A stretch of 64,000 nucleotides of DNA, taken from contig CM017556.1 in assembly GCA_007844125.1 (NCBI GenBank), positions 81,212,409 through 81,276,408 on the forward strand, given 5' to 3'. The notes below the pieces were generated by a model. The model did not search any database. It was not told the origin of the DNA and saw nothing but the letters and a program-made list of their open reading frames with translations. The stretch comes from Sinonovacula constricta (Eukaryota > Mollusca > Bivalvia > Cardiida > Solecurtidae). The translations under genes were made by a program, and so were the position numbers. Below, piece after piece: positions 1 to 12,500 of the stretch; position 1 is the first letter of the stretch; each line of letters starts with the position of its first letter.

Positions 1-400
1 GAAAGGGTGCTGATATTGAAAGGGTGATGATGATTTAAGGGTGCTGATGTTAAAAAGTGATGATGATGAAAGGGTGTTGATGATTTATGGTTGTTGATGA
101 TGAAATGGTGTTGGTTATGAAAGGGTGATGACGAAAGGGTGTTGATGTTGAAAGCATGTTCATGATGAAAAGGGTGTTGATGATGAAAGGGTGTTCATGA
201 TGAAAAGGGTGTTGATGATAAAAGGGTGTTCATGATCAAAGGGTGTTCATGATGAAAAGGGTGTTGATGATAAAAGGGTGTTCATGATGAAAGGGTGTTC
301 ATGATGAAAAGGGTGTTGATGATGAAAGGGTGTTCATGATGAAAAAGGTGTTGATGTTGAATGAGTGACGATGATGACAGGGTTATGATAATGATATTGA
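1..400. repeat. Imperfect minisatellite of GATGATGAAAGGGTGTT-type units
   Basis: Units of about 17-19 bp (GATGATGAAAGGGTGTT and variants with a TTCATGATG insert) repeat with drift from the left edge to about 400. The array lies in the intron after the Tudor 5 start exon and runs to within about 20 bases of its donor. Confidence 0.9.
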
Positions 401-416
401 TGATACCTGTACTTAC

Positions 417-503
417 AATATTAGGCAGTTCCACATGGGTCACCTGTACGGGTATAGTTTCCCCTTCAGGCTTGGGAGCCATGGTGATGAATGGATTCTC
501 ATC
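417..503 (-). CDS. RNF17: RNF17-like exon ii: start of Tudor 5 (gene continues off the left edge)
   Basis: An 87-base, phase 0/0 exon with an ATTACAG acceptor and GTAAGT donor. It encodes ENPFITMAPKPEGETIPVQV and THVELPNI, the first strand of a fifth eTud domain. The remaining exons and the stop codon are beyond position 1. Confidence 0.85.
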
Positions 504-3500
504 CTGTAATATACAAAGATACACAGCAAAACAATACTAGTTATATCATTGGAACAAAATATTATTACTTAAAAATAAAAATTCCAAAGACTCCTTCAGC
601 ATTACATGATACTGATGTAATCATACGATAAAATTTATCAGCATAAAGATAATACGATAACCTTAATTGTGAAGTGATAACCCAAACAACAATACCCCAA
701 ACCAATGAATGACAAGGCTTCTTGGATTTTTATTTAGAGGATTGACAATTTCTTGTTCTAGGCGTAAACCTTACTGGGATAACTAGAACTTATTGAGTCG
801 GATGTGTCGCCTGACAAAAATTTTATTAGTCGACATAAAAAATGTTAATTAGTTTTTTGTTGTAAGCAATGTATTTGCACAAAATTCACATATAAAATAA
901 CCTTTTAATTGTCTCATTGCAAAAAAACATGCACAACAAGTTATGCCCTTTGCAAGAAATGCACTAAAAATCAATCAAATGGGAATAACTAAAAAACGGA
1001 AGAAGGTTGAGTTACCCTTCTTGTGCACTGTACTTTGAGTCATTGCCAGAAACATGCATACCAAGTTTGGAGTCATTTGGACCTATGGTGACAAAGTTAG
1101 GCTCTGGACAAAAAATGCTCTAAAAAAAATCAATCAAAGGGAAATAAATTAAAAAACGGAACAAGGTAGAGTTACGGTTCTTGTGCCCTGCACTTCGAGT
1201 CATTGCCAGAAACATGCATACCAAGTTTGGAGTCATTTGGACCTACAGTGACAAAGTTGCACTCCGGACAAGAAATGCTCCATAAAAATCAATCAAAGGG
1301 GAAAAATTCAAAAGCGGAACAAGGTAGAGTTACAGTTCTTGTGCATTGCACTTTGAGTCATTGCCAGAAACATGCATACCAAGTTTGGAGTCACTTGGAC
1401 CTACGATGACAAAGTTACACTCCTGACAAGAAATGCTCTTTAAAAATCAATCAAAGGGGAATAATTCAAAAACTGAACAAGGTAGAGTTACGGTTCTTGT
1501 GTGCTGCACTTCGAGTCATTGCCAGAAACATGCATACCAAGTTTGGAATCATTTGGACCTACGGTGACAAAGTTAGGCTCCGGACAAGAAATGCTATATT
1601 AAATCAATCAAAGGGGAATAATTCAAAAACGGAACAAGGTAGAGTTACGGTTCTTGTGCACTGCACTTCGAGTCATTGCCAGAAACATGCATACCAAGTT
1701 TGGAGTCATTTGGACCTAAGGTGACAAAGTAACACTCCGGACAAGAAATGCTATATTAAATCAACCAAAGGGGAATAATTCAAAAACGGAACAAGGTAGA
1801 GTTACGGTTCTTGTGTGCTGCACTTCGAGTCATTGCCAGAAACATGCATACCAAGTTTGGAGTCATTTGGACCTACGGTGACAAAGTTACACTCCGGACA
1901 AGAAATGCTCTATAAAAATCAATCAAAGGAGAATAATTCAAAAACAGAACAAGGTAGAGTAACGGTTCTTGTGCACTGCACTTCGAGTCATTGCCAGAAA
2001 CATGCATACCAAGTTTGGAGTCATTTCGACCTACGATGACAAAGTTAGGCTCCAGACAAGGAAATCCGGATGCAGACGCCGACAAAGTAATCCCTATTTG
2101 TCGCCTTTTCAGGCGACACAAAAATCCCACTTGTGTAAGTTTTTAAATGTGAGAATATTATTTCGTCAAAAACTTCATAAAGAATACAATTTTTTTTTAT
2201 GAACTGAAGCATATTTCTTAATGATTCTAGAACTTTACTTGATGTTACAAACAAAATAAACATGGAAATATTTTTGCACATGGAAAAAAGTTTGCGAAGT
2301 ACCCACCTCAAACACTTTTGCAATCTGAGAACTTTGAAGGACCTGGTCTGTGATGTAGTCACCATGCTGTGCCAGGCCATACTGCACCAGGGTAGAACCA
2401 AAGTCCTTCCCACTCAATGCAAGGTTAACAGTCATGTGTTCATTCATGTAGCCATGTCTCTCCTAGAAAAACAAAATCAGCTATTGAGAGACAGGTCTCG
2501 TATTGTGAATAAATGCTTCAACAGATGATCTTTCCTTAAGCTTAAATCACATCTTTCTCAATCATCAATTTCGCTGTCCTGTTCTCATATAGGGATGTTA
2601 AGCATAAATGTTAACCTGAAGTAGTACCCCAGACATAACGTTGTTGTTTTCTTTATATTCTAAGGTAGATTATTTTGTTTTGTGACTGTATTTGCTACCA
2701 TTAAGATAACCTCACGCAGTTTGGTGCAAAACAAAGCTGAAAAATGGTAGAATAATGAAAATGTATCCATATATGTAATGTATTCATTTAGACTGGAACT
2801 GATCATTTCATTGAAAATGTGCGGGTATCCTATGCAACCATTACGGTGTATGTTTTCAGGGGAGGATAACCGTCTTGGCGACACATAAATTTTCTCTGCA
2901 GAGGCCATTATTAGATAATGCATTGGTCTTTCTCGCAATATATAGTTTTAAGGTTACCAAATGAAACGGTTTGCTGTTAAATTGCTTCCAAAGTTGTGAC
3001 ATTTACTACAGAGTAAAAAACAAATTCATTTAGTGTTGTGTAACCTATAAGTAGCTATGCTTTTCCTATACAGAATAAAATGTTGACCCATAACTTTATC
3101 ACAATATACTATAATATTTATCACTAAACTATATTTTTTTTATATTTCTTTTCTAGACAAAACATACTCCTAGAAACTTGAGAGCAAATGGAGTAGTTTC
3201 TGATCTGGATTGACCATTTTTTGCCTTGGCTTGATCAACTGGCAGAAGCTTTATAGTTAAAGAATAAGAGAAATATGAATGAAATATTGAGCAGTGTTTT
3301 TACTTGTTGCATATGTTGTTAAATAAACGATTACTTTTAACATAATGCATATACATAGATTTTTTTATGTTTTTGTTTTTGAAATACAATGTAGCAATGA
3401 ATTATGAACATTATAGCGATGTCCAGCTATTTTGGGGGAGGAAGACAAACAAATGTCTGGGTAGAAACACCGGCACACCACAGGTCAGCTGGAAGACCTT

Positions 3501-6500
3501 CCCACATGATTTAGCGACTCTACCACTATGCTACCCTAGATTTTTTTTATTATTATTTATTATACTATTTATTATACTAACACACTGTAAAGATGAAACT
3601 GCAAACAGTCATGCTGAGCTGCAACTAACCAGACATATTGCATACCTGTACCAGATTTTTTATGAATATTTTGTGTATGTGTGTGTGGAAAAAAAAATCA
3701 GATTAGGTGCCGCATTACATGCATTGATATAAAAAAAAAATCATAAGTGAAGACAAAGGTAATTTTAAAGATAACTTTCATCAGCATTTCGTTATCAATA
3801 AAAACCCATCTCGACACAGATTTCTATGTGTATGTCCAACAATCAGCAAGAAAGGCATAACATAAACATTTAAAAGTCTTTTTATGCTATAAAAATGCAC
3901 ATATGCAATTTTGAGAAATATAATCTCAATATAAATGTTTATTCACCCCAAATTAGCAGTTCATCAATGAAATTGAAGAGATGCATAGAAAAACGCAAGG
4001 TACCAAAATAAACATTAAGATCTAATAAACAAAAGTTTAAACCTTAAAGTTTCAAACAAAACAATCTTTAAACATTCCATTAAGTCAAAGAAAATTTATT
4101 CGGTAAAAACAAAAGCATGCTTACCACAACTGTAATGGTGCAATATTTGTTCACCAGCTGTTTGTGCATGAACTCCAATGTTGTAACTTTCCATTCTTCT
4201 CCTTCAACCTGCAAAGAAAAGATGCGCAAACACACTAACTGTTTTTTCAGATGTTGGTTGTCAAATTGAAAATTCATAGGCATATTAAAAGGTCTTGATA
4301 AGGAAAAGAAAACATCACAAGCATTGGTTCCCTTAACCAGCAGTTTGTCTATATCAAGTATACCGTAAAAACCCTAAGTCTTCGGCCACCCTAAGTCTTC
4401 AGACACGGTCAATTTTTTTTTTAACCAATTATTTAAATGACCCTAAGTTTTCGGCCACTAAAATTCGGCAATTTTTTCTGTGACCCTAAGTTTTCGGCCA
4501 CCATTTTCAACCAGCCAGTATTTTTCTTTTTCTCAAAAATACATCCAACAGAAACAGCATTACTAAATTCTAGCCACTCAATTCATCGAAAAGAAGATTA
4601 TTTGCTTTAAAAACGTTATACAAACTTTTGATTAGGTGATGGGCATACACATTAATTATGATAATTAGCCCCAATCTTATAATTAAATTCAAATTAATTC
4701 AAAATCAATCAACTTTGACTTTAACATAATCAATCGCTGTAAGAAACAAACAACAAGGTGTGAAATGTTTATTGAATGATGAACAAAAGCATGTAAGAGT
4801 AAGTGTTAATAAACACAGTAGCCTCGTATTAAACTTGTCCGATGTTTAACACTTTTGAGTCCGCAGTTTTATCCAGTTGAGAATATTTGATCTCGCCGTC
4901 GCATAAGACTAAATCAGCCGGCATTCTATCAACATGAAATACAAAAATAAGGCTTATAATTTAGATTTATTCTAATCTTAGGAAATACAGTAAGTTTCTT
5001 TACGCATTTGAATTCATAAACCACATGTATACTGTACCAATTTTCGGATAGTCGGCAACGCAAGTTTTCGGCCACGTTTTTCATAATTATTTTTTTGTAA
5101 CCCTAAGTTTTCGGCCAATAAAAAAGATAATTATTTAAAGCTGGCCGAAGACTTAGGGTTTTTACGGTATGTAGCAATCTGTTACCACTGCTGTGGGGAA
5201 TTTGGTCATAATTTCTGCATAAACTTACACTACAGTCTAAGTAAAGATGATTTTGAACACTATCTATATTGTTAGACAGTACAAATTGCAAAAATCTAAA
5301 AAAAAACAACACACACACACAAATACACACATACACACACACACAAAAACAGAACCTTGATGTCTGCCAAAAATAGATGAATCGAGATTTATGCTTCACC
5401 ACTCACACAGATGTAGGAAATTAATGACCAACATTGTGGAGGACCCTTTCAGGTAACAATGACTTTTGTTGATTTTAAAGAAAAAAAAATTGTCTGAACT
5501 GTTGGACTTTACCACCTTTAAAAAAAACAAATAAAATACAATAAATGAACATAAACAAGCCTCTTTCATAGACAGTATATCCCCCACTAATAGGGATTAG
5601 GGATTAGGGATTAGCCGGCATTTTTTGCCGATACTGCGCAGCGACATTTCTATCATTATAGCACAGGGGCACTTATGAGGTGCCCAGGGACTGAACCCGG
5701 CCGGTCCATTATACTGACACCAACGAGTCAGGCGTAATGCTGTCCCTTTAGCCCCGAGCGTTAGGAGGGAAGCCACTACTACCAACTTTAAAGTCTTTGG
5801 TTAGACCCGGCCGGGGTTCGAACCCACGACCTTCCGATCCGCAAGCCGACGCTCTCCACTAATAGGTGCTATTTGAAGAAAGGGTAAAGTCAGAATTTGC
5901 ATATAAAGAAAATGGGAAGAAATCAGTAATACATTTTAAAGCAAAAACAAACTTTCTTGTTATCATTGTGTTGAAAGTAAAAAAAAAATTGTGTAATCGC
6001 AATATATGTGCTGTTGTTGCTGAGATAAAGCGCGGAAAAAAAAAAACTATTCAGGGGCCATAAGTCTGTGTTAAATGGTCAGACCAAAACATGTCAATGA
6101 TATCCACATCTCCTTCGTTACTGATTGTTCCCATAATGGTTCGTTGAATAAGCCATTGCCCAGAAAAAGCACAGAAATGAATGGTACTCTGTATACATAC
6201 TGCATCACCAATCAAGGGCCATAACTGTGTACTAAAGGGTCCATTATGCCAACACGATAAAGAATTTTTATACCAAGTTATAGTATTTTACACAAAGGAG
6301 TAGTATTTTAAATCAAGTTGGATTATTTTATACAAAGAAATTATATGTGACACCAAAGTTAGAGTATTTTACACCAAGTTGGATTATTTTACGCGAAGGA
6401 GTAGTATTTTACACCAAGTGAGATCATTTTACACAATGAAGTGGTATTTAACACCAAGTTATAGTATTTTACACTAAGTTATATTATTTGAATAAATAAA

Positions 6501-9500
6501 TCTCCGATTTAGCTACTTACAGGTTTAACATTGTGTAGTTTACACAGGAAGGTCTGTTGTGGAATATCAGCAAACTCCTCAATGTCTGCCCGCATCTTGT
6601 CAAATGTAACCCACTCTGTGTTCCCATAGTCAATGAAGTGAACCTGTATGTTGTTGAACACAATTTTAAAAATAAAAAAATTCAAAACGCTTAAAATCTC
6701 AAATGTAAATAAAAGCTCAACACTTAAATCTAACCTTGCAAATTAAGGCTTACCAAATAAAGTTTTGTCCAATTTTGTTAACTTTGCCCATGCCTTATTC
6801 AACTATCTACATTTAGAAAATCTACTGTAGGTGCTTCTTGCAAGAAGCTCAAATCCAGTGCCAATCATTAGAATGTTTTACCACTACAACCTTTTTTGAC
6901 AAACATAACCATGGACTTATTAGTAGGGCAACAATCCAAAAGTGTAAGACCACCTTTAGCCATTGACTAACGCAAATTGATTGGTTCTAGGTAAAAAGTC
7001 TTGTTCTAGATCAGACAGACACTGCACTATCAGCTATTGGCAATACTTACGTTTTTACATATGGTAGACCATTCCACACTTTGTATACAACACCTCCTGT
7101 TGATAATGTCTATTGATGCCTATGTTAAAGTGCTAAAAACAGTATCCCAAACAGCATATAGTAGTTTTATCCTTGCACTTATTGGACAAATCAGCTTACG
7201 TAACCACATTTGACTGACAGTTACCAAATTATTTATATAACTAAGAATAAGTATACTCGAACCCCACGGTACCGGTGGCTCCACAGTACCAGTGTAAACA
7301 CAATAACGCATGTTTTTTTTCGCCCAAGCGCCACCTAAAGAGAACTGTTATTAGTTCGTGTTAAAATTCAATTTTCTATGTCAGAAAATAACATTTAACA
7401 GTTCATATAAGCTTTGTGTGATTATTGGCATATTTAAATTGAACACTGAATTCAGTGGCAATTCTGGAACCCATAGTTTAAATAATTTTACCATTACACC
7501 GGTCACATGGAGTAACCTAGTTTACTAATATTCAATATGGCTGCCATTGTTTACATCCACAAACAATAAATTGTGAAAGTAATAGAACTTTTTTTTTAAA
7601 GTAATTAGAAGATGAGACGTTGGTAAATAATCTGACTGAGTCTTTATCAGGTAAGTTTTAGTTCTTATGATTTATTTACATATTTATTAACTGCACAGGT
7701 ATTGTGGGGGACCAGGCTACAAGAGACAAATAAAATGTAGCAACAGAGAATGGTTAATCAAACCCTACCTGGGCCGTTGTTGGTTCAATCTGCATGACTG
7801 TTGCCCGATGCCACTGACCGTCTTTCTCATAGAATGCTGCACATGCCTGACCTTTGACCCAGGCCTGGTCACTCTCCTCGGGGTCACTGTCCTTGAACTT
7901 TCGGTGAAGGTTGTCACACATAGCTTGGAAAATGTCATCTGAAACATACAGATAAAAAAATCTAGATGTTATAAAACATGGGAATAAAATGGTTTTCTAA
8001 CTCAACCTATAAATAGGCACACCCGCAACTGTCAATTATCATTTTATATATCCCTATGCAATCCACATTATAATATATCAGTTGAAAAGTCTTCACCTGT
8101 TTAGTGTAAGTTTATCTAATCTATTCTTAAATCTCTTAGGGATAGGGGGGCTTGGGCGGGGTGTGTGGAGCGGGGTGGATCAGATTTCAAGACGTATTTT
8201 AACTTATTTATTAGTTAGAAAAAAATGAATGGGCTTCTTTTTGAACCAATAAATATGTTTTTACGAAACTAATTTAATCAACTAAATTAGTTATAATTAT
8301 TAATATTGAATACAGAATTCTGCATTATGAGAAAAGAGCCACCAGCACCACAAGCATTTCGCCCTGAAGGACCCGAACCCCTGCGGTAAGAGGATAAGTG
8401 GTCAGAGGTGTAACAAATCAGCGTCTCTACCACTATGCCACTGGGGACCATAGATTTTTGTTATTATTTGTTATATTGACACACTGTAAAGATAAAACTG
8501 CAAATAGTCATGCCGAGCTGCAACTATACGGACAAATTGCACAAGTGTACCAGACTTTTTATTAATAATAAAAAATTTGGAGCGGGGAAATCAACAGATT
8601 TGCAGGTGTAACATACAATTATATAAAAAAAACACTCATAAGTGAATTTAGAAAAATCTATGTAGAAAATCCGAAGTAAAGGAAGCCATGTTTTCCCCCA
8701 TGTTCGTGTAAATGTTGCTTCCTGTGCTGAAGAAAAGAACTTGTCAATGGTTAACCCCTCTGCATATGTTGGAGTCCTATTCTGACAAAGACTCAGTTAT
8801 TGGTTCTACCCATATATTCACAGTGTTTAGGCTAGAACTTCAAAGCAGTGGGCCAATTTGACCCATCACTTCAGAAAATAGGGGGCCAATTTTATAATCA
8901 GTGGGTCATTTAAAAAGATGAAGAAAAAAAACCCTCACCAAAATGGGTTCTTTAGTAGCATACATTGCGAAAAAACATCACAAAGCTTCAGATCACCCAA
9001 GCACTTTACTTATATACCGCATTATTAAACCTGAAGCGTGTATTAATTATTTTAAACAGAGTTGTCATTCGTACCGGAAGTCGCTAGTGCATATAAAGTC
9101 CATCAAATACAGCTGCTTTTAGGTCAACAGGTCACGCCGAGTCTGTCTATTTTTATCAGAAACTAGTTTGTGTACAAGCTAGGCTTAGAATTTCGATTGA
9201 TTGATACAAAAGACAGAAGTATTTCTTTCCGTTTTATTAATTCTTTACTTTTATTAGCGTTCGCCAAAATGACCCATTCAGTTAAAAAATGTGCGCCAAC
9301 TCTAAGAATTCTGTGCCTATAATGCAAAAAGGCGCGCTCTAGTCTAAACGCTGCATTCAACCACGAGTTTTCATAGTCTAGGATAGATGGAAGTCAAAAT
9401 AGTTACCATTATTGTCTTACAGCTCACAACCCTAATAAAGCAGTCTAAAAGAAAATTGTGGCATCGAGCAGGATTTGAGCCCAGGCTGAGTAGCCAAAAT

Positions 9501-12500
9501 CATAACCCATTAGTTAAAGAATGGACTCCCTTATGCAGTTGTTAGGTATTTGGTATTTAACCTTGTCACTACCTAGAGCGACAGAAATTTCCCTCGCATT
9601 ATAGCCTTCCCATATACCATATAAGATGTCTTTTTCTGTTGCTACAGCTATATAGTAATAAAGAATGCTGGCATAGTGCAAGGGTATTTGATCAGTAAAT
9701 GATGTTTTTTTCATAACCTACAAACAATGAAGAGCATAGGGCATCATATTTATGTCATCTAAATGGTGTTAGGGTAAACTATTGCCCTTTGAATTTTGTA
9801 ACAAAATGGCATCATCATGTCCAAGGCGTGCTGCAAGTTGGACACAACAAGATGTTTTGCGTGCAATGTTCGAACCCATATGGCAGGACATAATGTATAT
9901 GCTATCTAAGTAGTATATGTAGTATAGACCCATAAAAGTTTTGATGAGTTACATATAAGCTATGCCAAAATTTCCCTTATTTACCCTTGGTATATAGTTG
10001 CAAATAAAGCTTGGTAGTGAAAATGTTAAAGAGAAGCACAGATATTATGAATATAGAGGGCTGAGCAACGCCTGTTACTATGTCGATGAAATTATTATAT
10101 CGTAACACAGCAAAGACTTGTTAAGCTATTTTAGAGAGTATCCTATCAAGAGATGACATTCTATCTTCACCCACTATCATCCATGATGGAACTCTATCAC
10201 TATCTCTCCTCCTTCGTCCTCCTGCCATTATACTACCCCAACAACTTGTTGAGAATAATAAAATGACAAGACAATTTCTACAGGTCTGTTGTCCATACCC
10301 ACCTCCCTCCATGGTGTAGCAGTGTATGACAGCATCATAGTCCACATAGACCGGCATCACACAGTCACCAGTCTGCACTTCAGCCTCGGCTTTCTTGTAG
10401 TACAACACAGGGAATGTCTTTTTTTCTTCCACCGGCTCATGATGCTTCCTGCAGGAAAAAGTTGTTTTCAGAATTCGTTCAATCCATAATTAGTAGAGGA
10501 TACTAAATTTTTTTTTCTTTTACAAAAATATAGTCATTTGAACCAGGGAGCTTTCATGACTTAGCAATTTGACATCAATTAACAATTCCACTTGCATAGG
10601 ATGAAGTCGCAGAGAAAGTGGCTGTCATGTAAAGAAGATCAAGTCTCCTCTGCCACACTACACAAGAAGCTTGGAAGTATGGAAGTAAAGTTGTCCCAAC
10701 AGAACTATGCATATCGCTAGTCAGCTGATATGGGCATGTATCAACACAGTAACAAGACTAGCAACGCCCAGCTGCCCAATTTGTGCAGACTAACGAAAAG
10801 GTAGTCGGAATGCGTAGAAACCGACCTCAAAGCCTGTGATCTGCCTAGTAGAGACATGCTACGCAGAGTTGCATGAGAAGCAGTGTTAGACACTTTCGCC
10901 GCCTGCTGTCTACCCCAAAACCTGAAAGCGTGTGATCTGCCTAGTACAGACATGCTACGCAGAGTTGCATGAGGAGCAGTGTTAGACACTTTCACCGTCT
11001 GATGTCTACCCTAAAACCTAAAAGCGTGTGATCTGACTAGTACAGACATGCTACGCAGAGTTGCATGAGGAGCAATGTTAGACACTTTCACCGCCTGATG
11101 TCTACCCTAAAACCTGAAAGCGTGTGATCTGACTAGTACAGACATGCTACGCAGAGTTGCATGAGGAGCAGTGTTAGACACTTTCACCGCCTGATGTCTA
11201 CCCTAAAACCTAAAAGCGTGTGATCTGACTAGTACAGATACACTAGGCAGAGTTGCATGAGGAGCAGTGTTAGACACTTTCGCCACCTGCTGTCTAGCAA
11301 CTGGGACGACCACAGCTTAAAAGTAAACTTGGGACCACACAGACAGTTCAAGCAATAACTGGTGTCTTTTTTCAAGTTCTTACCAGGTATATTTCTGAGG
11401 TCTTCATCCACTTGTGGGAGAAAAATGTAAATATCACCTCCATTAAGTAAAAAAACAGACAATATTCTGACTGCAATTTCTTACTATCATTTAATTTTTT
11501 ACATTATTAAAAGGGTTTTTAACTAAGAGTTATTCTTACTGTTATAAAAAAAAATGCACATATTATTGTCTTGTAATTTCCAGAAAAAAAGTCTGTGTCA
11601 ATTCTTGATTCCACAAAGGCTTGACCTTATAAAACTTTGTGCTTTTGAAAAGGAATAATTTAAGTAAATTTCATAATTGTTAAAACATGACATAAAGCGG
11701 GAGCTTATAACTTAGACACATTCTCAAAGCACCTGATTGGTTGAATAATCAACAGGTTTTTTTTTAAATCTGACCAATCAAATGCCTAAGAACTTATCAT
11801 CCTTAATCTCAAAGTATTTATAACCATGGGCCCAGAAGCCAGACATTTATTTTGACGAAGACGAGAACAAAGTTTTGACTCTTACTTTGGCATGGGTATA
11901 GCTAGGCCACTTTCCTTCATCATGTCAATAAGAGAGGTGACAATCTTGCGGCCTGGCTCCAGGGCTGTGTCCTCTATGTAATCCTCTATCAGCAGATCAA
12001 CAGGTAGTGAGTGGTTCTTATCTGCATTGCCCTAAACACAGAAATTTGAGTAAGTATGTTTTGTTTTTTAAATATGGGACAGCGAATGCCTATCCTCTGG
12101 CTACAAAAAATACAGTAAAATTTTCTCTGAGTCTTGTTTTACCATATTGGGAGTAGTGAATACCAATTCACATTGCACAACACAGAGATACAATTTGCCA
12201 GCAGTAGCTGTTGCACAATTTAAAAAGGGGAATACATTAACCACTTTGCCAGCACACAGAAAATACCCCAAAAAGGCCATGACCAGACTTGGTAGCACAA
12301 TCGGTAGAGCGTCGGCTCCAGGTACGGGAGGCCCCGGGTTCGATCCCGGGCCGCGACATACCAAAATTTGTTAAAAATGGTGGTAGTGGTATAGCTCCCT
12401 TGCTAACGCTCAAGCAAATATAAGAGTAGTTCCACGACTGGTTGACCGGGTGTCAGGTTAATGTGACTGGGTGTGGTATCATGCCAGGTGTTCACGGCAT

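Noticed and set aside
1203..2039. Repeating plus-strand frames containing PETCIPSLESFGP inside the 158-bp array
   Set aside because: They exist only because the array unit is open in that frame. Each ends in the next unit, and none has splice context or a known domain.
2045..2413. 122-codon minus-strand frame overlapping exon hh
   Set aside because: It is an out-of-frame shadow of exon hh, which has the Tudor SN-type sequence in the adjacent frame.
10741..10995. 84-codon frame in the 96-bp array
   Set aside because: It repeats because 96 is a multiple of three; there is no domain and no splice context.
12283..12370. tRNA gene candidate (intact A and B boxes)
   Set aside because: The boxes belong to a SINE head with a 14-bp target duplication, and the sequence does not close into an acceptor stem. 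The same holds for the heads at 21640-21712, 29060-29115, 34388-34470 and 48945-49026.
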